A stretch of 64,000 nucleotides of DNA from Candidatus Thorarchaeota archaeon SMTZ1-45. Its GTDB lineage: Archaea; Asgardarchaeota; Thorarchaeia; Thorarchaeales; Thorarchaeaceae. The notes below the pieces were generated by a model. It did not search any database. It saw only the letters and a program-made list of their open reading frames with translations, and was not told the DNA's origin. The position numbers and the translations under genes were made by a program. Of the stretch, positions 24,802-32,842 are shown piece after piece. How positions within the stretch are numbered: position 1 is the stretch's first letter; each line of letters starts with the position of its first letter. Where the stretch lies: assembly GCA_001563335.1 (NCBI GenBank), contig LRSL01000069.1, positions 1-64,000 on the forward strand. Reading direction: 5' to 3'.

Positions 24802-25266
24802 GTGTCGTTCGTGGCGCTTGTCGAAACTCGAGCATACTCCCGAGCAACAGAAGTATCAGACAGAGTTGTTTCAGCGATTTTGAATCTCCATCCTGAGAAG
24901 TTTCGTCACCTTGTGGAGCTTGGAAGGACAAAGGCAGAGGGATATTCAGGTAATGAGATTATAATCATAGAGTCTATGCTGAAAGACAAGGCAGGTTGCG
25001 AGGCCACTCTAGATTACATCTTTGGAAGGTTGGATGAGAGGGACAGGGAGCGTCTTCTTAACTCGTTATCACGCAGGATTGATGAGCATTGTCTTTTCTT
25101 CATTAGGATTGATAAGCAGGCTGCTTTCTTGGATGATATTGTGTTAGCAAAAGGACCTGATGTTATTAGCGTCCAAATACATATCCGACAATATCCGAGA
25201 TGTAGGCAGGAGAGTGCTATAGCTATGTTAGAAGACCGTCTTCGTGCAACTGGTGGTGACGAATAG
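24802..25266 (+). CDS. RNA-binding protein, DUF54/exosome-associated type
   Basis: 154 aa with GTG start at 24802. It begins FVALVETRAYSRATEVSDRVVSAILNL and has the GYSGNEIIIIESMLKDKAG and HCLFFIRIDKQAAFLDDIVLAKGPDVISVQIHI segments of the archaeal PF01877 RNA-binding family. In other archaea this gene lies between L15e and the RNase P p30 gene, and the family has been linked to RNA processing. The same order is present here. Its exact target is not established. Confidence 0.88.
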   Translation: MSFVALVETRAYSRATEVSDRVVSAILNLHPEKFRHLVELGRTKAEGYSGNEIIIIESMLKDKAGCEATLDYIFGRLDERDRERLLNSLSRRIDEHCLFFIRIDKQAAFLDDIVLAKGPDVISVQIHIRQYPRCRQESAIAMLEDRLRATGGDE

Positions 25267-25955
25267 TGGTTATTGACATAGGGGTGTATGGTTCAGACCA
25301 AAAAAGTCTAGATTCATTCGTTGAGATGGCACGAAAACTGGGTTTCACAGGTTTTGCAACTCACAATGTTGAGGGCGGGCCTGATCAGCAGCTACAAGAT
25401 GGTTTCTCTATTCTGAAGAGAGTGGATTTCTCCGTAAGAGGCGTGAAAGCGCTAAGAAAACAGGTTGACAGTATTCGAAAACATGTAATGATTGTATCAG
25501 TCAAACTTGCATCAGTTGAAACAGCAAACTGGGCAGCTGGGGACCAAAGAGTGGACTTACTCGTGCTTGATCCATCGAAAGAGAAGAAGTTTCGTCAAAC
25601 AACAGCACGTCTTGCGGCGTCTTCTAATACTGCACTTGAAGTCAAATTTGAGCCATTGCTACACATGGTTGGACTAAATCGTTCAAAAGTAATCAAGAGT
25701 TACAGAGAATCAATACGGACTGCAATTGATGCAGGGATGCAGGTCATTCTCTCTAGTGGCGCTAAAAATCCCCTACATATGCGATCACCTATGGCAATGC
25801 GATTCATAGGTGAATTGCTTGGTATGGAGGCAAAATATGCGGAGAATGCAATCATGCATAAACCAATAGAAATGATTGAGCGAAATCGCGAGAGATTCGC
25901 TTCGAATCATGTAGTGGAAGGACTAAAGATACTCCGAAAGGAGGATGAAAAGTGA
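25266..25955 (+). CDS. rnp3: RNase P protein component 3 (Rpp30)
   Basis: 229 aa, a PHP-like TIM barrel that pairs with Rnp2 to support catalysis by RNase P RNA in 5' maturation of tRNA. The barrel start VIDIGVYGSD, GFTGFATHN, RVDLLVLDPSKEKKFRQTTARLAASSNTALEVKFEPLL and the VILSSGAKNPLHMRSPMAM segment are typical. The GTG start shares its first base with the last base of the previous stop codon, and its own 3' end overlaps rnp2, so all three genes are translationally coupled. Confidence 0.95.
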   Translation: MVIDIGVYGSDQKSLDSFVEMARKLGFTGFATHNVEGGPDQQLQDGFSILKRVDFSVRGVKALRKQVDSIRKHVMIVSVKLASVETANWAAGDQRVDLLVLDPSKEKKFRQTTARLAASSNTALEVKFEPLLHMVGLNRSKVIKSYRESIRTAIDAGMQVILSSGAKNPLHMRSPMAMRFIGELLGMEAKYAENAIMHKPIEMIERNRERFASNHVVEGLKILRKEDEK

Positions 25956-26260
25956 AAAAAAATCGTAGGCGATATTTGTCATTTCATCTCCATTCGGATG
26001 AGTCTACATTGGACAATAAGCAGATTGGAATGGCCATTTGGCAGAGTTTACTTTCCCTCTACGGTGAAGTGTCGGCGGCTGATTCGAAACTTTATCTTGT
26101 TGAATTTGATGAGAGAACAGGAACAGGGATTCTGCAGTGCACGTCTTCATCACTAAGCAAAGTGATTACTGCAGCTGTCTTGATTAGCACTATTGGAAAT
26201 AACTTGGTTTCATTCGAACCTGAGAAGACCTCTGGCACTATCAGGGGGCTCAAAAAATAG
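25952..26260 (+). CDS. rnp2: RNase P protein component 2 (Pop5)
   Basis: 102 aa. KKNRRRYLSFHLHSDE at the start and GIGMAIWQSLLSLYGEVSAADSKLYLVEFDERTGTGILQC-like pattern in the middle match Pop5, the partner of Rpp30 in the archaeal RNase P holoenzyme. The GTG start overlaps the stop of rnp3 by four bases and AAGGAGGATG just before it is a strong ribosome-binding site. Normal length. It is the last gene of the L15e operon; the JAMM gene converges on it eight bases later. Confidence 0.93.
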   Translation: MKKNRRRYLSFHLHSDESTLDNKQIGMAIWQSLLSLYGEVSAADSKLYLVEFDERTGTGILQCTSSSLSKVITAAVLISTIGNNLVSFEPEKTSGTIRGLKK

Positions 26261-26267
26261 TATTTTA

Positions 26268-26684
26268 TCAGATTAAACACAAGTCTACTTCTTTGATCTG
26301 CTGGTCCTCCATCAGATAGGCCTTACTCAACCAGTTTCCAGACTCTTTTGAAGCGATGAGCCAAACAACATCATTGAGTTTCATATTTTGCTCATCCCTG
26401 ATGGAAGGGACTGGTGGTGCGGGATGAGAATGGAATATCCCGACAAGTTCCTCATCCTGTTTCTCTGCTTCAACTAAGAGGCGATATTGTTCTTCAGGAT
26501 TTACCATAAATGAGGTTGTACTGGATGATGCTTCATTTTGCATTAGTTCAATACGATTGACAATGAATGATTGTTCTACTATTCTTCCAAAAAGAAGTGC
26601 TACAGCTTCTAAAGGAAAACTGGTTTCAGCATGATTGTGAAGAAGATCAAGATGTTTGATAGAGAGATGCAGCATATACTGCAT
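26268..26684 (-). CDS. JAMM/MPN-domain metalloprotease-like protein
   Basis: About 138 aa, a single MPN domain. Visible zinc-site elements are Glu in FPLEAVALLFG near residue 25, HSH in FHSHP near 88 and Asp in SIRDEQN near 98, so it resembles an active isopeptidase that removes ubiquitin-like or SAMP modifiers. One oddity: six residues separate the second His from the Ser, whereas the usual JAMM spacing is seven. AGGAGGT six bases before the ATG at 26684 is a strong ribosome-binding site. It follows an Lrp-type gene closely, so the two form an operon. No ubiquitin-like gene is in the window. Confidence 0.88.
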   Translation of the reverse strand: MQYMLHLSIKHLDLLHNHAETSFPLEAVALLFGRIVEQSFIVNRIELMQNEASSSTTSFMVNPEEQYRLLVEAEKQDEELVGIFHSHPAPPVPSIRDEQNMKLNDVVWLIASKESGNWLSKAYLMEDQQIKEVDLCLI

Positions 26685-26702
26685 CACGAAACCTCCTGGA
26701 AT

Positions 26703-27140
26703 CTAAAATGCAGACTTGATTTCCTCAAGTACAATACAGGTTTCGGTATCACCAACACCTGGTATTCGCCCGAGGCGAGTTTCAAGAAATGCCTTTAGTT
26801 CAGTGAGATCATCTACAGTCACCATAATCATCAGACCACAAGCTCCGTCTAGAAAATAAGCCTCGTTGACTTCATGGAATTCTCTGAGTTTCTTGGAAAT
26901 CAGTGCTGCTTCTTTCATCGCTGTTTTGACTCGAATAACCGCACGTATCTTGCGTCCAATTTTTAGAGGGTCCAATACCACTGTGAACCTTTTAATATAT
27001 CCTTCATCGATGAGCCTTTTTACGCGTCGTCGAATGGTGACTTCAGTCCTTCCTACAGCATCCGCAATCTCACTGAAAGATCGTCTACCATCAATCTGAA
27101 GCATTGATATTATCTGAGAATCGATGTCATCGAGACGCAT
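26703..27140 (-). CDS. Lrp/AsnC-family transcriptional regulator
   Basis: 145 aa. The N-terminal helix-turn-helix (IISMLQIDGRRSFSEIADAVGRTEVTIRRRVKRLIDEGYIKRFTVVLD) is followed by the RAM ligand-binding domain (AVIRVKTAMKEAALISKKLREFHEVNEAYFLDGACGLMIMVTVDDLTELKAFLETRLGRIPGV). Such proteins form octameric discs and sense amino acids or other small molecules. It is transcribed with the JAMM gene just downstream. Ligand and targets are unknown. Confidence 0.95.
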   Translation of the reverse strand: MRLDDIDSQIISMLQIDGRRSFSEIADAVGRTEVTIRRRVKRLIDEGYIKRFTVVLDPLKIGRKIRAVIRVKTAMKEAALISKKLREFHEVNEAYFLDGACGLMIMVTVDDLTELKAFLETRLGRIPGVGDTETCIVLEEIKSAF

Positions 27141-27272
27141 TCCCGTTGCCTCTTCTTTTTAGTCCTTTATGAAACGCGACGAGTGTTCGATTTCGTACAT
27201 ATATATTAGCTGTTGTGTGTGAACTCGTTAGACACTTGTTTGAGAAAGTTCGAGGTACCACATAAATTATGC

Positions 27273-28091
27273 CTAAAGTACACGAAGCTCTTCCTTTATT
27301 ATCGTGTCTTCTCTGGGGGACATGATAGCATAGAGTTCTATATGATCAATCAGGGATTTGGCATTACGGATTTTTTCTTCAAGAAGTTCCTGTATCTGAA
27401 AGATTCCAGACGCATTGTTCATAGTCACTTCGATTCGGACTGTTTTCTGTTCGCCTTTTCGAATTCTCACGTTTTCAATAGCGAGAGCACTGGTACTGTG
27501 TATATTGACTCTTCCAGCCTCAAATGGTATTCTTGCTCGACCCTTTGTCATATCTAATGCATCAGCGATACCTACTACACCAGCCTCTACAGTTAAGGGC
27601 ATAGCCACTCGGTCATGGCAATATATCGCATGTAGAATGTGATTTCTGATGTGGATTTGTTTGTGTCTGTCACTCGGATACACCTTGACTAGGATTCTAT
27701 CAATAATTGGGAGTGCCAACACTACTGAGAACTCATCGTGATTTGTACGACCAACCACCATACCTATGTCATGAAGATAGCAGCCGAGCATAACCACAAG
27801 TTCAGAGTCGTTGGCATCGCCTGTTTCCTCCTGGACTATTGTTGGTTGGAGACCTTTGATCAATTGCCTAAACAGACGTACTCCGTTCATCGTTACAATC
27901 AATGAGTGTGTATGACCGTGGTCTGAGTATCCCATCCGGTCTATCGCCATGCGATTACTATCTTCAAGCATGGTTTGAACTTCGATATCATTCTCCAGTT
28001 GTTCAAATGCAATTTGACAGAGCTTGTTTGTCTTGAGTATTCTACGTACTCTGTCCTTGAGTGTACTACGTTGTTTTGGGCTCTTTTTCAT
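27273..28091 (-). CDS. HD-domain phosphohydrolase, archaeal conserved
   Basis: 272 aa. The HD metal site is complete: DHGHTH near residue 57, CYLHDIGM near 105 for the HD pair, HILHAIYCHD near 152 and GIADALDM near 176. The C-terminal part (RIEVTMNNASGIFQIQELLEEKIRNAK) is typical of a widespread archaeal HD family of unknown substrate. It stands alone with a GGGGCG-AAAGGA stretch before the ATG. The upstream gap (28092-28320) shows no gene. Confidence 0.88.
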   Translation of the reverse strand: MKKSPKQRSTLKDRVRRILKTNKLCQIAFEQLENDIEVQTMLEDSNRMAIDRMGYSDHGHTHSLIVTMNGVRLFRQLIKGLQPTIVQEETGDANDSELVVMLGCYLHDIGMVVGRTNHDEFSVVLALPIIDRILVKVYPSDRHKQIHIRNHILHAIYCHDRVAMPLTVEAGVVGIADALDMTKGRARIPFEAGRVNIHSTSALAIENVRIRKGEQKTVRIEVTMNNASGIFQIQELLEEKIRNAKSLIDHIELYAIMSPREDTIIKEELRVL

Positions 28092-28320
28092 TCCTTTACG
28101 CCCCTTCTTTCATTTTCTCTGTTCAGTTCTGACTAATGCTAATTCAGTAATAAATGAGATACTGGTTGCAACTCAAATCAGTAGGCGTGTGTTTAATTCC
28201 CCTCGACCTACTCTATAACTGATGAGCTTGTTCAGATTGTTTCTTTTCTATACATTTTTGATGGACTAATGAATATGAACTGATTGAATGTGGCAGGTCT
28301 AAGTCCAAGCGAGCTGTTAG

Positions 28321-29160
28321 TCATTGTTTTTTGGTTTCCTGTGATTTAGGAAGTGCATATTTTTGAGCTAAAGATTCAATTTCTTTCACAGTAGCCATTC
28401 GCTTAATCGCCGGGACTCCATTGATGAGGACACCTCTTGCCAGACCATATTTTCTCAAAATTTTCTGATCATCTGTATTCACAGCTACAACAGTTGCATC
28501 ATACTTCTTTAGAGCTCTCTGAGCCTTGTCTACCATCCATCCAGACCATGGACATTGATTATTGAACAGTATTTCTACTACCACTTTTCCATTATTGGGT
28601 ATGCGTTGGGTCTTTGGGCGAATAAGTGATGGTTGATTACCTCCGCCAAGATCCATGTGTAATAGAACCCGACTATCATCTCTATCAACCTCTTTGAAAC
28701 CAAATTTCTGAAAGAAAGATGATGGCATATAGGGGAAAACACCAAACCACTTGTCTCCATCGTATGCGAGTGTGGTAATGCCACCTGTTTTCTTTCCCTG
28801 TTCAATTGCATATGAGAGAAGAGTTTTTGCCACCCCCTTTTTCCAGATTGGGGGTATTACCCATATGCAGTTGATGAACAATGAGTTTTTACCTTGTACT
28901 GGTTCTGAGGCGTGCTGAATCGGTATATATTCTATGAGTCCCAATTTTCCCCTTCGTGGACCCAGAGCTACAGCGACTTTCAGTCCAACCTGCATCATAG
29001 ATGATAGCCATCTTTTTCTTGCTTCCATAGAGCTTTCCATTGCTTTCTTCCGTGTCTTCGGAACACTGGGATCCAAGCAGATAGCTGCAACCATATCTAG
29101 TTCATGGGCTGCTACTTCATAGATATTCACAGAAGGGGCTTTGTCAGGGCACACGTCCAC
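28321..29160 (-). CDS. GNAT acetyltransferase fused to a YoaP-like domain
   Basis: 279 aa. Residues about 10-165 are a GNAT domain with NCIWVIPPIWKKGVAKTLLSYAIEQGKKTG as acetyl-CoA-binding motif. Residues about 190-270 (VVVEILFNNQCPWSGWMVDKAQRALKKYDATVVAVNTDD, then GLARGVLINGVPAI) form a thioredoxin-like YoaP domain with a CPWS in place of CxxC. This fusion is known in YoaP-family proteins; the substrate is not. The start GTG at 29160 is tentative; the second GTG at 29154 is also possible. Confidence 0.85.
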   Translation of the reverse strand: MDVCPDKAPSVNIYEVAAHELDMVAAICLDPSVPKTRKKAMESSMEARKRWLSSMMQVGLKVAVALGPRRGKLGLIEYIPIQHASEPVQGKNSLFINCIWVIPPIWKKGVAKTLLSYAIEQGKKTGGITTLAYDGDKWFGVFPYMPSSFFQKFGFKEVDRDDSRVLLHMDLGGGNQPSLIRPKTQRIPNNGKVVVEILFNNQCPWSGWMVDKAQRALKKYDATVVAVNTDDQKILRKYGLARGVLINGVPAIKRMATVKEIESLAQKYALPKSQETKKQ

Positions 29161-29244
29161 ACACCAACTGGATAGATATTGTGTATCCTTTGCGATAAAG
29201 GGATTGCTCGATGATTTTGAGTTTATAATAGCAAGAAGATCAAG

Positions 29245-29892
29245 TTAATGGAACGTTTTTCGTTTAGTATGGATTTCGAGAAACCATGTCAATGTTCCAA
29301 CCCAAATGAAGTAACTGTACACTATGACTTTTTGCAGAAAAGCTGCGTTTGGACTCATTGGATTAACCATAAGAAAAACACCAAGAGTAAGCACAATCAG
29401 ACCAAGAAGTGCGAAATGCCATGATTTTTGCCGATTGACTATGAATACGATTGAATAGACCAGAATCGCTAAGGAAAAGAGAATAAAATGAGCCATCACG
29501 AATACAAAGTGTGTTTCCAACTGAGTGTCTATGGGGTTTAGAGCAACTCCGATGAGTAAAGGAGTACACAGAAGACCCATTCCTGAACCAATAAAGCTCA
29601 AGATATTTTCGATTCTCGATTTGTTGAAATGCTTGAGCAGGCCAAGCCAGAAGAGTATGAGAGTGATTGAAACAGTGGTTAATGCTATGAAGAATAGAGT
29701 TGCAGAAACCGTGTTTGCTTCACTATTTCCTGCCAATACTGCTCCTAATTCACTGAAGTAGTAGTTGAAATAGTCGTATCCTCCAGGATAGAAGAAGGCA
29801 GCCAGAAAGGTCAGAAAAAAGAACTGAAATACGCCAAAGAGGACTATGCCACGTGTCACGCCTGCTAAGTCGGGCAGATTCCGAGTATTCAT
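29245..29892 (-). CDS. DUF998-like integral membrane protein
   Basis: 215 aa with six hydrophobic helices. FYPGGYDYFNYYFSELGAVLAG after the first helix resembles the DUF998 motif (G-x-Y-x-x-x-x-x-SELG). The remaining helices have no charged residues that hint at a transport role. Monocistronic; an unrelated neighbour lies on each side. Function unknown. Confidence 0.75.
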   Translation of the reverse strand: MNTRNLPDLAGVTRGIVLFGVFQFFFLTFLAAFFYPGGYDYFNYYFSELGAVLAGNSEANTVSATLFFIALTTVSITLILFWLGLLKHFNKSRIENILSFIGSGMGLLCTPLLIGVALNPIDTQLETHFVFVMAHFILFSLAILVYSIVFIVNRQKSWHFALLGLIVLTLGVFLMVNPMSPNAAFLQKVIVYSYFIWVGTLTWFLEIHTKRKTFH

Positions 29893-30014
29893 ATGATTTC
29901 GTGCGGGTTTCTCAGTTCTCCTTTTCTCTCCTTAGAACAGCGCAACATCTCTCTTTGGTCTTAAGACGAACATGAAATTGCAATATGAAAAAAGCAGAAC
30001 GATTAGGATAGTAA

Positions 30015-30425
30015 TTAGAGTCTAATTGGGTTTGGTCCTATCTTTCTTATCTCTTCAGCAAACTTGTTGATCTCGGCTGCAAACAGGTCCCCCTCAGCGG
30101 CACTCACAAACACCATCTTCACTCTGTTCTCGTTCAGACCAAGCGTGCCAACCAGCTTCCGTGTGAACCGGACTCTTCTTTCAGCCCCCAGGTTCCCAGT
30201 CTTGTACGCACAGTCTCCGGGGTGGCATCCAACAATGAGCACGCCGTCTGCTCCCTCCTGCAGCGCTTTCAGGATGAAGTTGATGTCCAGTCTCGCGGTA
30301 CACGGCATTCGGATGATTCTGCTCGTGATGTCATATTGTAGCTTCATGGTCCCTGCAAGGTCAGACGCGGCGTACATACATTGCATGCACCCGAACACGA
30401 TGATATTCATGTCTTTTGGAGGCAT
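30015..30425 (-). CDS. mvhD: MvhD/FlpD-type [2Fe-2S] electron-transfer subunit
   Basis: About 136 aa. Conserved Cys positions of the MvhD family are present: VFGCMQCMYAASDLAG, RMPCTARLD and IVGCHPGDCAYKTGN, with RRV and the LLN-type C-terminus. In methanogens MvhD carries electrons between hydrogenase or formate dehydrogenase and HdrA. Here it stands alone, 6 kb from the Hdr operon, whose HdrA already has an MvhD domain, so a second partner enzyme elsewhere is likely. GGTG eight bases before the ATG at 30425 decides this start over the longer frame at 30500. The gene is markedly GC-rich (60% at 30181-30240). Confidence 0.92.
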   Translation of the reverse strand: MPPKDMNIIVFGCMQCMYAASDLAGTMKLQYDITSRIIRMPCTARLDINFILKALQEGADGVLIVGCHPGDCAYKTGNLGAERRVRFTRKLVGTLGLNENRVKMVFVSAAEGDLFAAEINKFAEEIRKIGPNPIRL

Positions 30426-30521
30426 ATTCAAAGGCACCTTTCTGAAGCAGATACTGAAGCAGATTTGAAGGTCAATATATTCTTTGACATTTGTTCGCAT
30501 AAACCAGATATGAGAATATTA

Positions 30522-31127
30522 TCATAGATGATTCGAAAAAATGACATTAATGGCTGAAACAAGACCATCCAGAGCTGATAAGGGCTCCAATACGGTTCCG
30601 TCTAAAAGGTTCCTATTGGTATTACCGGTACCACTTTTGTGTATAATTAGACCGGGCTCTGTTTGAAAAGTTATGATGTATATCCATGAACCGTCAGTAT
30701 ATGTGATTGCTATTTCATACCACATGTGTGGACTTGACTCTGGTTCAAACAATTCTAGGGCTGTGATATTAGATGGATATGTTTGGTTTAGTCCTTCATG
30801 GAGTGCATCGTTTATTGATTCCACCTCTTTTGATGTGATTGTGAAGCTCCGGTCATAAATCTCAAGATATTCGTATCCAGTGGAATCATCCACAAAATGC
30901 GCACTGACTTGCCAAGCATCATTCTCTACAAAGATGAAGTTCGCTTCAGCTAGTTCAGGATAAAGTAGGTCAGAGCTATTGCCACATATCATTAATGATG
31001 CTACTTTTGAAGAGTTAGAGGTTGTAATTGGATTGTCTGAGTTGAACATTGATAAAAGGGCTGCAGCAAAAACAGCTAATATGATGATTGTTGCTGTAAC
31101 AATTGCTTTAGAGTTCTCCCCGACCAT
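30522..31127 (-). CDS. Secreted or membrane-anchored protein of unknown function
   Basis: 201 aa. One N-terminal hydrophobic segment (AIVTATIIILAVFAAALLSMF) acts as signal or anchor. The rest is extracellular-type sequence with N-x-S/T sites and two Cys-free halves of alternating strands (HMWYEIAITYTDGSWIYIITFQ). No lipobox. No family recognised; stands alone on the minus strand. Confidence 0.65.
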   Translation of the reverse strand: MVGENSKAIVTATIIILAVFAAALLSMFNSDNPITTSNSSKVASLMICGNSSDLLYPELAEANFIFVENDAWQVSAHFVDDSTGYEYLEIYDRSFTITSKEVESINDALHEGLNQTYPSNITALELFEPESSPHMWYEIAITYTDGSWIYIITFQTEPGLIIHKSGTGNTNRNLLDGTVLEPLSALDGLVSAINVIFSNHL

Positions 31128-31332
31128 TCACAAGTCCTCAAGACCTAGTTCTTTATAGTATGAACCTTTTTCTCATCAACTTTCTGTTCTCAGTAATGGT
31201 ATTTTGAAGGACCAGCGTCTGTAGTTGTTTAGCCTTGATTCTAGGACAGATTTCAATGAATATATTCCACAAAAGGATTACTGTTTTAGGAGGCTTTTTT
31301 CTAGGTGAGGATGTGATGAGAAGGTGTGATTA

Positions 31333-31926
31333 TTGACTGACCTCAATTTGCAAAAACACATCTCGTTCCTTGTGGAGATTGATGAACTTAAGCAGGTTTT
31401 CCGAGAGGCTGTGCTTATCAAGGACCTCAGACAGGAGAACGATGCAGAGCACTCATGGCATCTGGCCATGATGGTAATACTTCTCTCTGAGTACTCTAAT
31501 ATCAAGATAGACGTATTTCGGACTATCAAGATGGCGTTGATTCATGATATTGTAGAGATAGATGCAGGGGACACATTTTGTTATGAAGTTCATGACAAAG
31601 AGCAGAAGACTGTGGATGAGATAAACGCTGCTAAACGGATTTTTAACATTCTACCAACTGAACAGGCAAAAGAGTTGAAGCTCTTATGGGAAGAGTTTGA
31701 GAAAATGGAAACAGCTGAAGCTTGCTTTGCGGCAGCTGTTGATCGATTGCAACCGTTACTCCTTAGTTTTAACACAAGGGGGCATGCTTGGTTGAAACAT
31801 GGCGTCAGAAGGAGCCAAGTGATAGAGAGAAATAAGCACATTGCAAAAGGATCCGCTGTGTTGTGGGAGTATGCTAAATGGTTGATTGACGAGTCAGTCC
31901 AGAGGGGATACTTGCTTGATGGATGA
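31333..31926 (+). CDS. HD-domain protein of the YfbR/HDDC2 type
   Basis: 197 aa. The HD residues are visible: AEHSWHLAMM near residue 40, LIHDIVEIDAGD near 75 and AVDRLQPLL near 130, the pattern of 5'-deoxynucleotidases such as YfbR and HDDC2. It would hydrolyse dNMPs to nucleosides. TTG at 31333 is the start, with AAGGTG seven bases before it. Followed 60 bases later by a SnoaL-like gene on the same strand. Confidence 0.88.
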   Translation: MTDLNLQKHISFLVEIDELKQVFREAVLIKDLRQENDAEHSWHLAMMVILLSEYSNIKIDVFRTIKMALIHDIVEIDAGDTFCYEVHDKEQKTVDEINAAKRIFNILPTEQAKELKLLWEEFEKMETAEACFAAAVDRLQPLLLSFNTRGHAWLKHGVRRSQVIERNKHIAKGSAVLWEYAKWLIDESVQRGYLLDG

Positions 31927-31984
31927 TATTGATTCGAAATTTGTATAACCTCAGGGGGGAGTTTCAGTACTGGAGTGGTTTGTT

Positions 31985-32434
31985 TTGGTTCAAGAACAGG
32001 AGGAAGACCAAATAAGAGAGGTCGCTATGGATTTAGATGATGCTATTGAGTCAAGGAATATTGAACAGATAGTTTCATTCTTTGCTGACGATTGCGAGAT
32101 AGAACTGATGGGAGTAACTCTTTCAGGAAAGGACGGAGCTAGAAAATGGCTTGAGTGGTTATTTGAAACCCTTGTTGAAATCAAGCTTGAACCTGTAATT
32201 ATTATGGTTGATGGAAATGCCTTCTTTGAAGAGTTTATACTCATTGGTACTCTACCAAATGGAAAGACTGTCAAGTCTAAGCAATCTGAGGTATTAATCT
32301 ATGAGAATTATAAAATCAAGAGTTTACGCTTATACTTTGATAGACTTGATTTTGCAGATGTGGTCGCAGAGGGTATCATTTCTAGAAGGATTGTCAAGAC
32401 TCTGATAGCTCGTTCTCTGAGGGGGCTTCTCTGA
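31985..32434 (+). CDS. SnoaL/NTF2-like protein
   Basis: 149 aa. The NTF2 fold is suggested by IREVAMDLDDAIESRNIEQIVSFFADDCEIELMGVTLSGKDGARKWLEWLFET, then strands with FEEFILIGTLPNGKTVKSKQSEVLIYENYKIKSLRLYFDRLDF. The pocket ligand is not readable. TTG at 31985 follows GGAGTGG by about six bases. The C-terminal 25 residues are outside the usual domain. Confidence 0.75.
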   Translation: MVQEQEEDQIREVAMDLDDAIESRNIEQIVSFFADDCEIELMGVTLSGKDGARKWLEWLFETLVEIKLEPVIIMVDGNAFFEEFILIGTLPNGKTVKSKQSEVLIYENYKIKSLRLYFDRLDFADVVAEGIISRRIVKTLIARSLRGLL

Positions 32435-32453
32435 AAAGTTCATAATCAACTGG

Positions 32454-32822
32454 TCAAACGAGTTCCTCAGCATCCGGTTGCCACTCTGGATATACAATAC
32501 ACAAGAATTCTAGATTGATTTCGCCTGTGTTCTCGATAGACTGAACTGCTTTAGGTGGAATATAGATTGTATCTCCAGGACCTACTCTCTGTGTTTCATC
32601 GTCAATATGCATCATGCCTTCTCCTTTGAGGATATAGTATACCTCTGAAGCAGTCTTGAATCTATGAGATAGCGAACATTTCTTCGGTGGAAGGGTGGCA
32701 TGTGCTAGACTGTATCCGATATGGAGAGGGATTGTGTCATGTTTAGGATTAAGCATCTCTCGTATTATTGTACCATCAAGCGCAATAATTTCTTTGAGAT
32801 CATTCAGTTTTTTTACAATCAT
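32454..32822 (-). CDS. Cupin-domain protein
   Basis: About 122 aa, single beta-barrel. The cupin motifs are incomplete but readable: YILKGEGMMHIDDETQRVGPGDTIYIPP, then AVQSIENTGEINLEFLCIVYPEWQ. Only some metal ligands are present. GAGAGA seven bases before the ATG at 32822 decides this start over the TTG at 32837. Probably co-transcribed with the acyl-CoA dehydrogenase, whose stop lies about 20 bases upstream. Substrate unknown. Confidence 0.85.
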   Translation of the reverse strand: MIVKKLNDLKEIIALDGTIIREMLNPKHDTIPLHIGYSLAHATLPPKKCSLSHRFKTASEVYYILKGEGMMHIDDETQRVGPGDTIYIPPKAVQSIENTGEINLEFLCIVYPEWQPDAEELV

Positions 32823-32842
32823 AGCAAAATCTCTCAATTATT

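Noticed and set aside
28219..28285. TGATGA...CTGA pattern resembling a C/D box sRNA
   Set aside because: D' box and terminal stem are missing; the spacing of the remaining boxes is poor.
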